Shown here: piece by piece, positions 25,977 through 37,320 of the stretch | How positions within the stretch are numbered: the first letter of the stretch is position 1 | How the letters are laid out: each line of letters opens with the position of its first letter | Assembly: GCA_034440635.1 (NCBI GenBank) | Contig: JAOTON010001355.1 | Span: 248,001-312,000 of the forward strand | Reading direction: 5' to 3' | DNA: 64,000 bases | DNA from: Lepas anatifera | Lineage: Eukaryota; Arthropoda; Thecostraca; Lepadidae | Translations under genes and position numbers: made by a program | The notes under the pieces: generated by a model | What the model was told of the DNA's origin: nothing | Database searches by the model: none | The model's input: only the letters and a program-made list of their open reading frames with translations

Positions 25977-27338
25977 TTTTGCATTCAAATTTTATGGTTA
26001 TTATGCAATTATTTAGGTTTATATTGGATAAATAATACCTCAGTAGTAGCTGTTTCCTCTGGGTTGAAGTAAGGCACGCGCAAAGGCCTGTTTTTTGTTG
26101 AATATTTTACTGCCGTCTGTATTGTAATGTTCTTGGCTATTTACCCAATTCTTTTTAATGAGCCCCACAAAAGCATCCCAGAAATCAACGAGCCTTCCGT
26201 TCCAGGTATCTGTATTCCATGATGGTACGCTGTGCAATTGAAGGACAGAGTTGCTAAATTAAAATATTTGCTACACGCTTCAATCTGTATTTCGAAAATG
26301 TGTGGTTTGATTTTGAACCGTACTGTCACGATCGCTATTTTGTCACACTTATGCACCTCGACTATCATAAATGTGTCACGAACTCCAGTAGCCGAGTTGG
26401 CAAGTTTCTGCACCTCTGGTTCCCGGGCTGAAGAAAATACACTACTTCACTGACGGATGTGGTGCACAGTATAAAAACAAATATAATTTTGCCAACGTCT
26501 GCAGTCACAACAGTGACTTTGATAGAGTGTCATGTGAGTGGCATTTTTTTGCCACCTCTCATGGGAAAGGGCCATGTGACGGCATAGGAGGCACTGTAAA
26601 GCGTGCGACTTACAGGGAGAGCTTGCGGCGCATCAGGGCTGATCAGATCCTCACGGCTGAGGACATGTTTGTGTTTTTAGATTGTTAACTGAAGTCCACG
26701 ATTCAGTTTATGTACGTATCGAGTGCAGACGTAAAAAAGCAGCAGCAGACTTAAGCAGCCGTTTCGCAAGAGCAGTCACGGTAAAGGGTACCCGGAAGTA
26801 CCATAGGTTCTACCCAGTAGACGAGACAACAATCCGTGTATATGAACTGTCGAAAGACGAACGGTGTCGAGAAGTGAAGGTGTTGAAAGGTTCTGGTCAC
26901 TGCTGAGCGAAAATATGTGTGGCTGTGAACTGCAGTTACTCTGACAGGTTGGCATTTCTCTGGGCTAGAATGACGTTTTGTTTCCCGACGCGCGCCAGGT
27001 CATTTGGAGAGCAGCAGGCAGCCCACGAGAAGCCTGTTCATATTGCTGTTGAGGACGCTTGGGATTGCCATAGCTGGTGTGCCTCTGTACTTTCTGCTCT
27101 TGATGCTTGGAATAAATTATTTGTTAAGGTCAATGCGAGCTTCCTCGTACTCACTCAGCTTGAACATTTTTCCCAAAACGTCTTCCTTGTCACTGCAAAC
27201 TTTGAACGCAATGCCCGCTAAGCGCGGTCAGATTCAGCCTTTCCTAACAATGCTATGATTGTATTAAAATGACCCTTAGTGTATACATCTCAGAAAAAGG
27301 TACTTATGGACAGTTCTCACAATAACAACTAACATGAC

Positions 27339-27886
27339 TTTTATTTCAGAGCTGTGCGTATCAATCATACCTCGAGTTACGACGGTAGAGATCCACAGTG
27401 GCATCTAGCGTCATGTTTCGGAAGTCAAAAGTACTATGTATATTTCGAAAGCCATCTTTTTTATTGTTTTATCTAAAAGAGAATTGCCAAATGTCAAAAT
27501 GTCTTCAGGCAAATGGGTAAATTTCATTGTACTGCGGGTCAAGGTCACCATTCAAAAACTAGGTCACAAGGTCATGAGGTCAATTTTGATTATAAAGGAA
27601 AATCGAAGATAGCCAAATTAATACCTGCTGCATGGTGAGCAAAACCCTAAAATTTCGTTACTATCGTTTAAAAACTGGCGGAACTATAGGCTTTTCAAAA
27701 AAGGTCTGCATGGTGACCTCCGAAAAATGCCGGAGGCTATATCTGCCACACCAATTCTCAAATAATTTTTGGGCAACATGGTTGGATTCTGCACCCCTGA
27801 AACCCCCTATCACCAATTTTGGAGAGAATAAAAAATATAAGGGTTCTATTTTACGAATTTTTTGGTCGATTTATGGTGGAATGACC
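27339..27886 (-). repeat. Right terminal inverted repeat of the 10.4 kb transposon
   Basis: Inverted counterpart of 17440-17983, ending TTGGTCGATTTATGGTGG and AATGACC. The GGTCAAGGTCACC and GGTCATGAGGTCA blocks match the left arm. Confidence 0.85.
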
Positions 27887-28434
27887 CAGCGGTATTAGAT
27901 GGGCAGGGTCATTAATATAATGGTACCTTAAGATACGGCCAATGGTTGGGCCATTGGGTGCCTATAACACCAGGTGAGACTTGCTACTGGATGGGAAGCT
28001 CGAACGGACCAGTGGGCATGCCATTCCTCCATTGACACTTATTCCCAATCATCTTACCATTGTTAGATATGGGGAAAATGCTTTCTAGGAAATGCTGAGC
28101 ACCAAGATTAATGTTACACATGACACAGACCTTAACGATTTCCTACAGGACTGATTTGAGATCTTTATGGGTGCTAAGATATCTTTATGAGATCTTTATG
28201 GGTGCTAAGCAGTTGGCAGTCACACAGTGTTGCTGTTATTTTCATATTTCATACTGCAACTTGGATTCATGTTTTTTTAAGGTTATGGTGATTTGGCAGG
28301 AGCTTTACTAATACAAAAAAATATCTAAGCGATGTCGTAGTTAACGGCTCTTAGATTTGGGCACCTCCCATGGTTTTAGAAAATCCACGGCTCTGGCATA
28401 GAGGATCAGATAGTAATTTATGCTGCCGTTTATG

Positions 28435-28601
28435 CACTGACGGATCCAAAGGGGGCCAAAGAGGCCGTGGCCCCCTCCAAAGCCTAAATAGTATCTTTTC
28501 CTCCCAAAAAAGGACCAAATTTTAGATGTATGTCTTTACAAATACACCATGTTTTCAGCTGGCTGGGCCCCCTCCAAAACCTGCTCCTGGATCCGCCGAT
28601 G
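28435..28601. mobile_element. 167 bp hAT MITE
   Basis: The ends CACTGACGGATCCAAAGG and, reversed, CATCGGCGGATCCAGG pair. Flanks CGTTTATG (28427-28434) and CGTTGATG (28602-28609) match at 7 of 8. It is closely related to the MITE at 37126-37312. Confidence 0.85.
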
Positions 28602-28609
28602 CGTTGATG

Positions 28610-30953
28610 TCGCACCATTTACGTTTAAATGCATTCTCGTGCATACAGCACTACAGTCGTGGTCCAGTGACCTGTCCACCAGCACTTGCGTTCTCTCGCA
28701 CGCTTGCTCAGAAGCAGTTCAGGTCACGTGATCCTGACCGCCTCTGGGCTCGGCTGGGGGTGGCAGCAATAGAACATCCGCGTTGCAAAGTTAAAAGGGA
28801 AAATAACCACAGGGTTTGAACAATGCATTGGCAGTAACGATACACATTTAAGGTGGGGCATCGATTCTGGAGGATCAATGCTGGAGCGAGGGCTTGTGCC
28901 CGCACAGCGCGCTGTGCTGGACGCTTCAGCACATGAAGAGGGAGCACATCCAGTATCCAAGGCGGCTGTCAGCTGGTAACAAGCGCGGACGACAGAGAGA
29001 CGCCACTTGGTAACAAGGACACAGGGATACAGGACGCAGGCATTTATAATGGTGCACACCTTGATAAGAGACGGCCAGGCCAGTCGTGGGGAGTAAAGTT
29101 AGGTATTTCCAGGGGGTCCAAACCCCATTGAAATTTTACTTGGTTTCTGGCTACAACTATGTCTGTTCTACACAATCTTCAGGTGTGGCTCTCTGCCAAG
29201 TATCCAATAATTGTTTGTTAGGTAGAATAGCCTAATGCTCCGTGACGCTGATTTAGCCGTTGAATATTGGTGATGCTGTTGAATTTGACGCAACGGTGTT
29301 GACTTATACATTACTTGCAGAATGTCTACGAAGCTTTTCGGAGTTCGTAAGCAGGGCTAGTACGAAGCCTGGGTGCCAATGTATTAAATTGTGATACAAT
29401 ATCCGAGGAAGGAGCTTTACCTAGGTCCTATGCACAATTTCAATCGCGATCGGACGGTGTATCCAAATACAATTACGATCCTCCTAGAGATTTTGTGAAT
29501 ACAAGCCTGGTTTCAATAAAACCCTCGTCGGTTTGCATCCAGCAAGATCTGGTCGTATTTGTTAGTGTGATGGTAAATATTTCCGTTACAGTGCACATGG
29601 TAATGGAGAGTAGACTGCAAAGGGTTAAGCTTTCTTTGCAAATTTGAGCGAAGGGAAAGTGACGGGCGTGAAGGGAAGAGTCGCCGGATCACCAGGAATG
29701 TAGACAAATTGGGAGAAAAATGTTCGATCCATTACAGTTCTATTCTCATCCAAGCTAAAGTTTCATGGAAACCACGGCTACTGTATCCTGATTCCAGACA
29801 AATCCTGATCGCCTCTCGCTCATGAAAACTATGCTATGGTGAAGTCGGATATGTTTCCTATTATTGTTTGGACGTTCCTCCGCTGGCGTAAATATATTAT
29901 CGGAGGCTTCCGACTCTATGCAGGCTACGTCCAACGTTGGTGCACACGGTTCGAGACAACATACAATAACTTCAGCCCTACACTGTCTAAGTACAGTCAC
30001 TATACTAACTAAACTACATTTTATTCACTTAAATAAAGTCTATTATAAATGTGTTTTATTTTATTCCAAGGTACGGGAAAATGCATACTTCTCAATCTCA
30101 GCACATAACTCCAGCACAATTATCACAACTCTACAAAATGATTAACATACGAGAAGTGAAATATTCCTTAAATCACATCCTAAAGGTTTGCGAAGTTAGC
30201 TTATATATGAAGGAAACACGGAGTGTTAGAAATTATACTTTATTTTCCACATTCAAAGAAAACTACAACACTGGGACCCGAGAGAACAAGGTGCTTGGCA
30301 AAACAAAAAAGGCAGATTAATATCATGTGAGCAATATCTAAAGATTAAAGTAAGTCACCATCATTGTCTCACTCACTTCTTCTTTGAGACACTTGGTGGC
30401 AAATATGACCTCATTGAGCATACAGAACCAAATGCAAAATTTGTATCCCTGCTAATCTGACAGAAAATGTTACGTAGAGCCAGATCCATCATCGAAACGC
30501 GAACTATACATTTACTGTTTACACAACTACTATTTTCGGGGCCTTTGTCAAGTTAAAACTTCGTGCTCAAGGCTCAGTCTGAGTCTTAATGCGTCTTTCG
30601 CTAAAGAACCACAAATGAAAAAGATTAATGTTTAGAGCAAGTAATAGAAAATAAGAAATCATTATGCACCACTCAGTCTTCTAGGAGAATCGAACCAATC
30701 TTATATCATGACGACAAAATTATACCATGATTACAAAATCATAAGATGAAGACAAGATTCATAGAAAAGCAAATAAATAACACATTCTGGAGCGTACACG
30801 AAATGAAACGAATACGAAGCCGAGCATCGCCGATTTCACCTTCATCTTCTTATTTTTTGTTTTCAGTTCATGTGTGCATGTGTGCGTATGTGTGTCTGTC
30901 TGTGTGTGTATAACCCGGAAATTCTTCACCTTATTCTCCTCCTCATCCCTGAG
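28610..30953. other. Unassigned sequence, no gene seen
   Basis: No coding frame with recognisable family features. A GT-rich patch lies at about 30866-30910. Nothing else stands out. Confidence 0.5.
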
Positions 30954-30966
30954 CTACCTGGAGGCA

Positions 30967-31154
30967 TATTAATTAATTATTGGGGCTTATCGACGCACCA
31001 ACTGCCAGGGTCATATGGCGTCGCCAACTCTTTCCCTGTTGGAAGGGTTTCTCGGGAGCCAGCTTGCTCCTTGTTCAGGGAAGCCGCCGGGCCTTGAACC
31101 CGGGTCGGCTGCGTGGCAGACAGCTACGCTGACCACTCCACTACCGCGCCCCCC
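30967..31154 (-). mobile_element. tRNA-derived SINE with 13 bp target duplication
   Basis: An exact duplication CTACCTGGAGGCA lies at 30954-30966 and 31155-31167. On the minus strand the element starts with a tRNA-like head (A box near TAGTGGAGTGG, B box GGGTTCAAGGC), then a unique body, and ends in an AT-rich tail. A diverged second copy lies at about 45770-45942. It needs a LINE partner for retrotransposition. Confidence 0.88.
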
Positions 31155-31478
31155 CTACCTGGAGGCAGCGTGCGTGTGCGTCATGGGCAGCAACGACCCC
31201 TATGGGTAGTATTCCACCTTCCTTTACTCTCATACATCCTTATCCTTACGGTTTCCTTCCATTGTTTGCATTACTTCATGTTCATTACAATGGGGCTTGA
31301 AAAGCCACCTCATGTGTGGAAGTCTACGAATCTAATAAATACATACACAAATAAATATTGGCCTTTAGTTTGCTGCAATCAGTTTGTTGCAATCAGTGTG
31401 CCACCGAGCACCTTTATAAAAGAATATTGAATTTACCCCTTTGTCTGCTAGATTTTCGTCACGTGGAATTTACACGTA

Positions 31479-32969
31479 GGGGAGACTGGGGTCAATTGTA
31501 ACAAATTTCATATTTCTTGTTCTGGAGAAATATTGCTTTGAGTTAGAGCACTTATAATTATATTTTCATCAACTTTGAAGATTTTGCAATGTGACAGACG
31601 TATAAAGATTTCAAAATAAAACCAATTAGGGGTCAAAATTTCACTTCTAAAAATTTACTTCAGCTGTTACAATTGACCCCACGTGCGGGGCAATTGTAAC
31701 AGCACTGGGGGTCAATTGTACCATGTTAAAGCCGGATGAATTTCAGCGATTTAATTGTACCATAAAAACATCCTAATGCGAACACTTCTGCATCTTTAGC
31801 CTGCTACACTCAGGCGTCGGCATGTACTCAGTCTGAGCCACAGTTTTCACGGATGTATCCCTGATATCTCTCAACGGCAGTGCAAGGCAGTGCAAATGTA
31901 AAAATGTATTTATAATTTGACTGAAGTCTCGTTGATTTTTCAAACCTGGCACATATAGCCTTAAGAGCTGACGTGCCCTTGAACCCCAATTATCATCGTT
32001 AATTTTTCAATATAAGAGATATTATATAGGGCAGCCCACATTGCCACTTTTCCGAAACATACACCAGCCTACGAACAAACATATCATTGGAAAGCAATGT
32101 GATTATCATAAACAGTAGCGCACCCAGGGGGCAGCGGGCTCGCACATCCACCCTCCCCCTCCCCCTGTAGGATCCAAGGGGCAAACAGAGCAATTCCCCT
32201 TCCCCAAATCACCAATTTCTGTCGATTTTCTTCAAAATCCATTTTTCCAGATTTTAGGCCACTTCCCCCAACGGTCGGCCCGGATCCAGGCCTGCCCCTC
32301 CCCCTAACGTGTTAACTGTTTCCTCCCAAAAACATTTGACACCAGGTATGCGAAGCAAAAAGTTCATCATCGCTCCCCCAGGATATGAAGATTGGCCCCT
32401 TGAGTGAACAAGGGCGCCCCCTTCATCGGCCTGACGTCCCCTTGTCAGCCCCCCAAACGAACATCCTAGGTGCGCGCCTGATCATAAAATCACTAACCTA
32501 GCTACTGCATTTGTGCAGTAGAAGCAAGTTTAATACGTCGTAAGGCCATAGGGGTCAATTGTAACATTGTTACATTTGACCCCAAGAGAAATGTTACAAT
32601 TGTCCCCATCGCAACGCGCAATTTTTTAAACCAAATTGCCGCTCAACAGGCTGGCCTAGGCGACAGATTCTATGCTCATTTCGTAGCTAATTAAATACCC
32701 TTTATGCATCAAAGCCGTTTCTACTGTACCTTATCATACCCATCAATAAGCTAATCTACTTTGAATATTTCAAAAGTTACAAAACACTCTCAAAAACACA
32801 ATTGTGAATAGCGTCTGACTTACCCGCCGCACCGAGTTGAAACTTCGCTAACAAAGGCAGCAGCTGATTGCGCATTTCCGGTTGTGCCATTAGATCAATC
32901 CATTGATTAGTTTAGACAATATGGCCATTGTTACAATTGCCCCGTGTTACATTTGACCCCAGTCTCCCC
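31479..32969. mobile_element. TA-target element with GGGGAGACTGGGG ends
   Basis: The ends GGGGAGACTGGGGTCAA are inverted, flanked by TA (31477-31478, 32970-32971). Internal copies of GGGTCAATTGTAAC occur in both directions (about 31708, 32550, 32575, 32933). No transposase is visible. A hAT MITE at 32113-32480 is nested in it. Confidence 0.82.
32113..32480. mobile_element. 368 bp hAT MITE
   Basis: An exact 8 bp duplication ATCATAAA lies at 32105-32112 and 32481-32488. The ends CAGTAGCGCACCCAGG and, reversed, CAGGCGCGCACCTAGG form the TIRs. Confidence 0.92.
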
Positions 32970-32971
32970 TA

Positions 32972-33755
32972 AACTCTTCTCTTTTCGTCAAGCACTGCAC
33001 GGTTTTAGATCATGCGTTTTCTTTTTCTTAGGAAGCGAAAAAATATGGGAACATTTTTGAAGTGTCATATTCTTTTCATGAATGAGCTGAGATAGTACAA
33101 CTTGAACATGCAACTGGACCAACATTTTACTTCCTTTCGGTTGTGATTTTATAAAGATGAGATTATCATAGCCTAAGTTACTATGAAATAGAAAAGTGCA
33201 CATTTTTCCTGCAACCTGTATATATCAAAGCTCCTATATCTAGGTATGTATAAATAAACTGTAGTCCTACACTGTTTTAAATAGGCACCAGATCACTACA
33301 CTACACAGTAATTTATGTTTTTGTTTGCTTGGTACAAATTGTACCAACGGTTGAAGGAGGCTTACAGTACAAGTCGAGAGCTTCCGATATTTTGCGTATA
33401 CCTCAAATGAAGCTCCAAACAAGGATACAAAATAGCTATATCCACCTCGTAAAACATCCCCACGTCACTGCCAATGCTGATGCTCCTCGTTAAGTAAAGG
33501 AGACATCTAACTTTGAAACAAAATCAATATCTTTCATAAGATAAAGATGATGCTGACATGATTGAAGGCGGGAGGCAAAGCATTATTCACGGAGAAGGTT
33601 ACCACAGCAGCCTTGGTCAAACCGAGGGGTGAGCAATTGGGGTTGTGATAAATATTCGGTTCATTCACAAACGTATTTGAGATGATTAAAAAATCAAAGC
33701 ATGCACTGACGCTAGTAGATTGATTTCATCGCTATGTTCGCAGATCACATGATGA
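32972..33755. other. Upstream region of copy 2, nothing recognised
   Basis: No gene or paired repeat is seen. It may contain distal control sequence for the cuticle gene, but nothing in it shows this. Confidence 0.4.
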
Positions 33756-33880
33756 TCACCGCCCCCACCGTTGGGTCGGCCGCTCCCCGGTAATGTGACC
33801 TCACGAAGAAGCTATGAATCGTGGCCATCACCACTGAGCTCACTATATAACCTTCAGCCAGCGTTCTAACAGTATCAGTT
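33756..33880 (+). promoter_or_regulatory. Proximal promoter of cuticle gene copy 2
   Basis: TCACCGCCCCC (33756-33766), TGACCTCACG (33796-33805), TATATAA (33844-33850) and an initiator TCAGTT (33875-33880) with A at 33877, 33 bases from the TATA start. The same blocks, with the same TGACCTCACG-to-TATA distance, precede copy 3. TGACCT is the complement of the AGGTCA nuclear-receptor half-site, which suggests moult-hormone control (inference). Confidence 0.75.
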
Positions 33881-33918
33881 CAGCATCTCACTCTTCAAGA
33901 GAAACACCCGTCGAAAAT

Positions 33919-35852
33919 ATGAAGGTAAGATAAAGCCTCACAGCGTGGTGGTAACATATCCAGATAGATGCAACTTGTTTTCGAACGCACTGCCTTTGTC
34001 CAGGTCGTGGGAAGTCACAGATTTCCGCCCTAGGGGGAAGGGATTCCCCAATGGGCCTCCGATCTACTTTCGCCCTGGTCGGGAGTAGGGAGGGTTCACG
34101 AGTGGCAGATAGCCGGTGAAGAATTACACCAAAACAAATTGTAGTAGCGAATTCTTGGCTCAGCTCAACATTAGGGTCACGCCAGGTAAAACAATGTTAT
34201 AGCCGAGATAGTTCTTGGCTCTAGCGTCAGACTGAGTTGAGTTAGAGTCAATTTGAAGGCATTATTCGAATTCCATTGTTATGACAAATGGAATTATGTA
34301 TAATTTGGTCGTACCAATCCAAAATGTAAGAAATGATCTGGCCCAAGGTCAGACAATGGTCACCATCTCACCTAATATGGTAAATTTGCATATCAGCCGA
34401 CTCACAATGACAACACACACGTAATGGTATAAAATAGAAGTCCTATGACCATTTCTGGTGAAGTTATTGAGCTAATTCCAAAAGCCTGCTTAAAGAGAAC
34501 AATCGACCACTCTGTCAGTTTTCCAAAAGGGACTATTTAAGGACAACACGAGTCTGAAAATCCCGACCCACATGTTGTTTTCACCTTGAATGGTACAGAA
34601 CACAAATATGACCTTTTTCTTGCAAATTAAAGCTTTATCAAAAACAGAATGCAGTTCACTTGAGGTTGACTGAGGAATTGCGCGTAATTACGATACTGGT
34701 AGCTAGGGCATTGTTCGCAGCTTGTGAAAGTGCAAAGGCGATTCCATTGCTAACATTATCACGTAGCCAGCGTGACAGAAAGGCAGCTAGGATTTAAACC
34801 AACAAAATTGTTGCAACCAGAGGGAAAGGAATTCCTCCGGGATTTGAATTGTCGCTTAAAACCATTATATTTTGAAGTGTAAAGTGTTCATAAAGTTAGT
34901 ATGGAGACCTTCGGGTGGATTGAAATGTGTAAATAGCACTCTCCCGATACACACTATGAAACTGCTATATCACTTCGAAACTGATTATAAAAGTGGAACA
35001 CTCCCTTTGAGTAGTCCCAGGAACCTCTCAGATTTCTCAAGGCACTCAATGGTTTTATCATTTTGATTATAACTGGTACACCACATTTATCGAGCTCCAT
35101 GACTGATTCCAGCTTAAATATATTTTCTTAAAGGAAATCTGATATGCAATCTGAGACCCACTAAATACACACATCACTATCTTTGTCCAAATATTACAGG
35201 GATCGAAGAACGAGTGACTAACTTAACTAACCGGCAGGTATTTGTGGCTTCTCTCCTGCTGGCGGCGACTGCAGTGGCCGCTCCCGACGGCCAGGGCTAC
35301 GGAGCTCCGAGGAGCAGCAACGCCGCGGCTTCCCAGAGCTACGGAGCTCCCCAGAACGGAGGTCAAAACGGACAGAGCTACGGAGCTCCCCAGAACGGAG
35401 GACAGAGCTACGGAGCTCCCCAGAATGGAGGACAGAACGGACAGAGCTACGGAGCTCCCCAGAACGGATACGGTGCCGCCGAAGAGAGCTTCCCGCCTCA
35501 GCCGTACGAGTTCCAGTATGAGGTGAAGGATGACCAAGGCAACGACTACGGACAGCAGGAGGAGTCGGACGGCACGCGGGTGGAGGGACAGTACCGCGTG
35601 CTGCTGCCCGACTCGCGCACGCAGACCGTCACGTACTACGTGGAGGGCGACTCGGGCTTCGTGGCCAACGTTGAGTACGAGGGCGAGGCTCAGTTCCCTG
35701 ATCAGAACGGAGGACAGTATGGCCAGGGCAACGGTGGTTATGGCGGACAGTCTTCCAACTCTGGTTATGGTGCTCCCAAGCCCAGCAACGGGTACGGAGC
35801 ACCCTCCGGTGCATCCCGCACACCATCCACCAGCTATGGGGCCTCTTACTAA
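33919..35852 (+). CDS. Pro-resilin-like cuticle protein, copy 2 (intact)
   Basis: Predicted extracellular cuticle protein. Exon 1 is ATG AAG (33919-33924); the intron is 33925-35237 (GT...AG); exon 2 runs 35238-35852, stop included, for 206 residues. Residues 1-17 are a signal peptide ending VAA. Residues 36-83 are SYGAPQNGGQ(NGQ) repeats like the elastic repeats of resilin. A Rebers-Riddiford chitin-binding domain spans about 92-156 (YEFQYEVKDD to GEAQFP). A Gly/Tyr/Gln tail ends SYGASY. The domain retains the aromatic positions typical of chitin binding. A TATA promoter lies upstream and AATAAA at 36088. This is the only copy with no visible damage. It could equally be called a generic RR cuticle protein; pro-resilin-like rests on the repeats and the GDSGFVANVEYEGEAQ form. 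Confidence 0.93.
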
Positions 35853-36087
35853 ATATTTGAAAGGAGCAAGTGTGTAAGCTTTAGCACGTGTGTGACATGG
35901 AATATATAAAACTCTCTATATGTCTTTCTGAATTTACCTGCATCAAAATATGTTTTTGTACTTTGGTTCATGTGTGCATACAAGAGACTGTGAGCATAAG
36001 TATTTGTAGGTCATCGGAAACACAGTGTGAATATTCGTGGCCTGCGCATAATTGTGCTCAAGAACTATCAGCAACTCATGTGTTGTA

Positions 36088-36093
36088 AATAAA
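36088..36093 (+). terminator. Poly(A) signal of copy 2
   Basis: AATAAA 235 bases after the stop, followed by T- and GT-rich sequence. The aligned site in copy 1 is AATACA (12947). Confidence 0.7.
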
Positions 36094-36687
36094 TTTGTGT
36101 TTGCTATTTGTTGTTTTTTATCAATCCCAAATACATCACTGGGCCAAAAAAATGTACTTTACAATGAAATGAAAATTGCATAAAGAATGAATATTGCATC
36201 ACATCTGTAGTTGCCAGTGCTATTTGCCAAACGAAAAGTGGTCATAATTATGACTCATTAATCAGATATTGGACAAAATTATACGCAAAACATTAAATTT
36301 TACACCCACCTTTTTTAAAGATAGCACCCACTTAAAACAAGTTTCAAGCTTGGATTTCTGGTCATTTTACTGCGAACTCACTGCACAGGTCATAGGTGCT
36401 GGTCAACTTTTACCCTGCTGAAAGGAAAACGTGAACTTGAGTTGTTGAAATCACTCAACCACTTAATAGCTCAAATATTTTACATTACTAATAAAACTTC
36501 GTAAGGTAGCGTGACGGAAACATTTTTTTAAAGAGATAAATGCAGAGGGAAGAGTGCAAACCCAACCTCGCTGAAATGAATATTCAATAAATATGTCCGA
36601 AGTTGTTTTAGACCATATGTACGCGTGATGTTGAGAGTGGTGTTTTGGTCGCTCATGCTGCCTGTCTAGTCGTCTCTCCTCGCACTC
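36094..36687. other. 3' flank of copy 2
   Basis: Up to about 36250 it aligns with 12955-13110 of copy 1, marking the right limit of the duplicated block. After that it is AT-rich and featureless. Confidence 0.55.
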
Positions 36688-36695
36688 CCTCCAGA

Positions 36696-36947
36696 CAGGG
36701 GTGGACGCAGACCCGAGTTTAGGGGAACGTGCAATTTGGGTGCTCGACAGACCTAGTATAGGCTACCTCTCTAAGTTCATGATCGCTCTCCTGGGGGAGC
36801 GAAGATTTAATTGCTCGACAGACCTATTGCAAACACCTTTTTCAAAAATTTATCCGGCCTTCGGGGGCCAAAAGATAGTTTGTCCCCCCTTCCAGCTCTT
36901 CGCGGGGGGCATGGCCGGAATGCCCCCCACATCTGCGTCCGCCAATG
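36696..36947. mobile_element. 252 bp hAT MITE
   Basis: The ends CAGGGGTGGACGCAGA and, reversed, CATTGGCGGACGCAGA pair. Flanks CCTCCAGA (36688-36695) and CCTCAAGA (36948-36955) match at 7 of 8. Confidence 0.85.
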
Positions 36948-37125
36948 CCTCAAGAAGAATAATTATAATCCTGGGTGTCCTGTATTATGCTGCAGCAGCC
37001 ATGATGACAACAGCAACGCCACCGGCGGCTCCCCCCACGACGCCACCGACGACAACGCGTCCTGAAACGGCGCCCATTACAACATGGCCGCCAGCCACAC
37101 GCCACGTTCTCATGTTAAATCCGCG

Positions 37126-37312
37126 CACTGGCGGATCCAAGGGGGACCAAAGGGGCAACCCCCCACCAAAGCCTAAAATATTGTATTTTGACCCCAAAAA
37201 GACCAAATTTGGGTCTTTTTTGTCAAAATTCTACGTTTTCGCGATTGTTTTTCGATTTAGCCCCCAAAACGTTGGTTTGGCCCCTCCAAAATTGCTCGTG
37301 GATCCACCAATG
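37126..37312. mobile_element. 187 bp hAT MITE
   Basis: An exact 8 bp duplication AATCCGCG lies at 37118-37125 and 37313-37320. The ends CACTGGCGGATCCAAG and, reversed, CATTGGTGGATCCACG pair. The open frame spanning 36701-37342 is made of this and the previous MITE and is not a gene. Confidence 0.92.
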
Positions 37313-37320
37313 AATCCGCG

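Larger units (their letters stand above)
23614..26418. mobile_element. hAT-like element disrupting the transposase-like gene
   Basis: An exact 8 bp duplication GTTCCCGG lies at 23606-23613 and 26419-26426. Both ends read CAGAGGTGCAGAAA. Removing the element and one target copy keeps the host frame across a GGG codon. Its 2,805 bp contain two tRNA-like sequences and a long hairpin, but no transposase frame. Confidence 0.9.
21000..26906 (+). pseudogene. Transposase-like gene of the 10.4 kb element (four coding blocks)
   Basis: Block A (21000-21333, donor GTGAGT) begins MPRNFCC and has a probable N-terminal zinc finger, C(x)n CNNC. Block B (21624-21784) is basic; a one-base excess near 21770 makes a premature TGA, and without it the phase joins the acceptor at 22491. 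Block C (22492-23613) has SYMVKRSRELKRKHGIL, a helix-turn-helix-like region, then MCPGQKDCISV, SGTHSVCVCTYHQN, GDFSENFSFVVQDAAQGF and CVISDSTKHN. Block D (26427-26906) resumes after a hAT insertion with IHYFTDGCGAQYKN, HFFATSHGKGPCDGIGG and GTRKYHRFYPV; another shift lies near 26667-26681. The total is about 700 residues. From memory this is a large uncharacterised family in cnidarians and crustaceans. Conserved Asp residues in GDFSEN and YFTDG suggest an RNase H-type DDE nuclease (inference). It is flanked by long TIRs, hence the transposase-like call. Confidence 0.8.
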
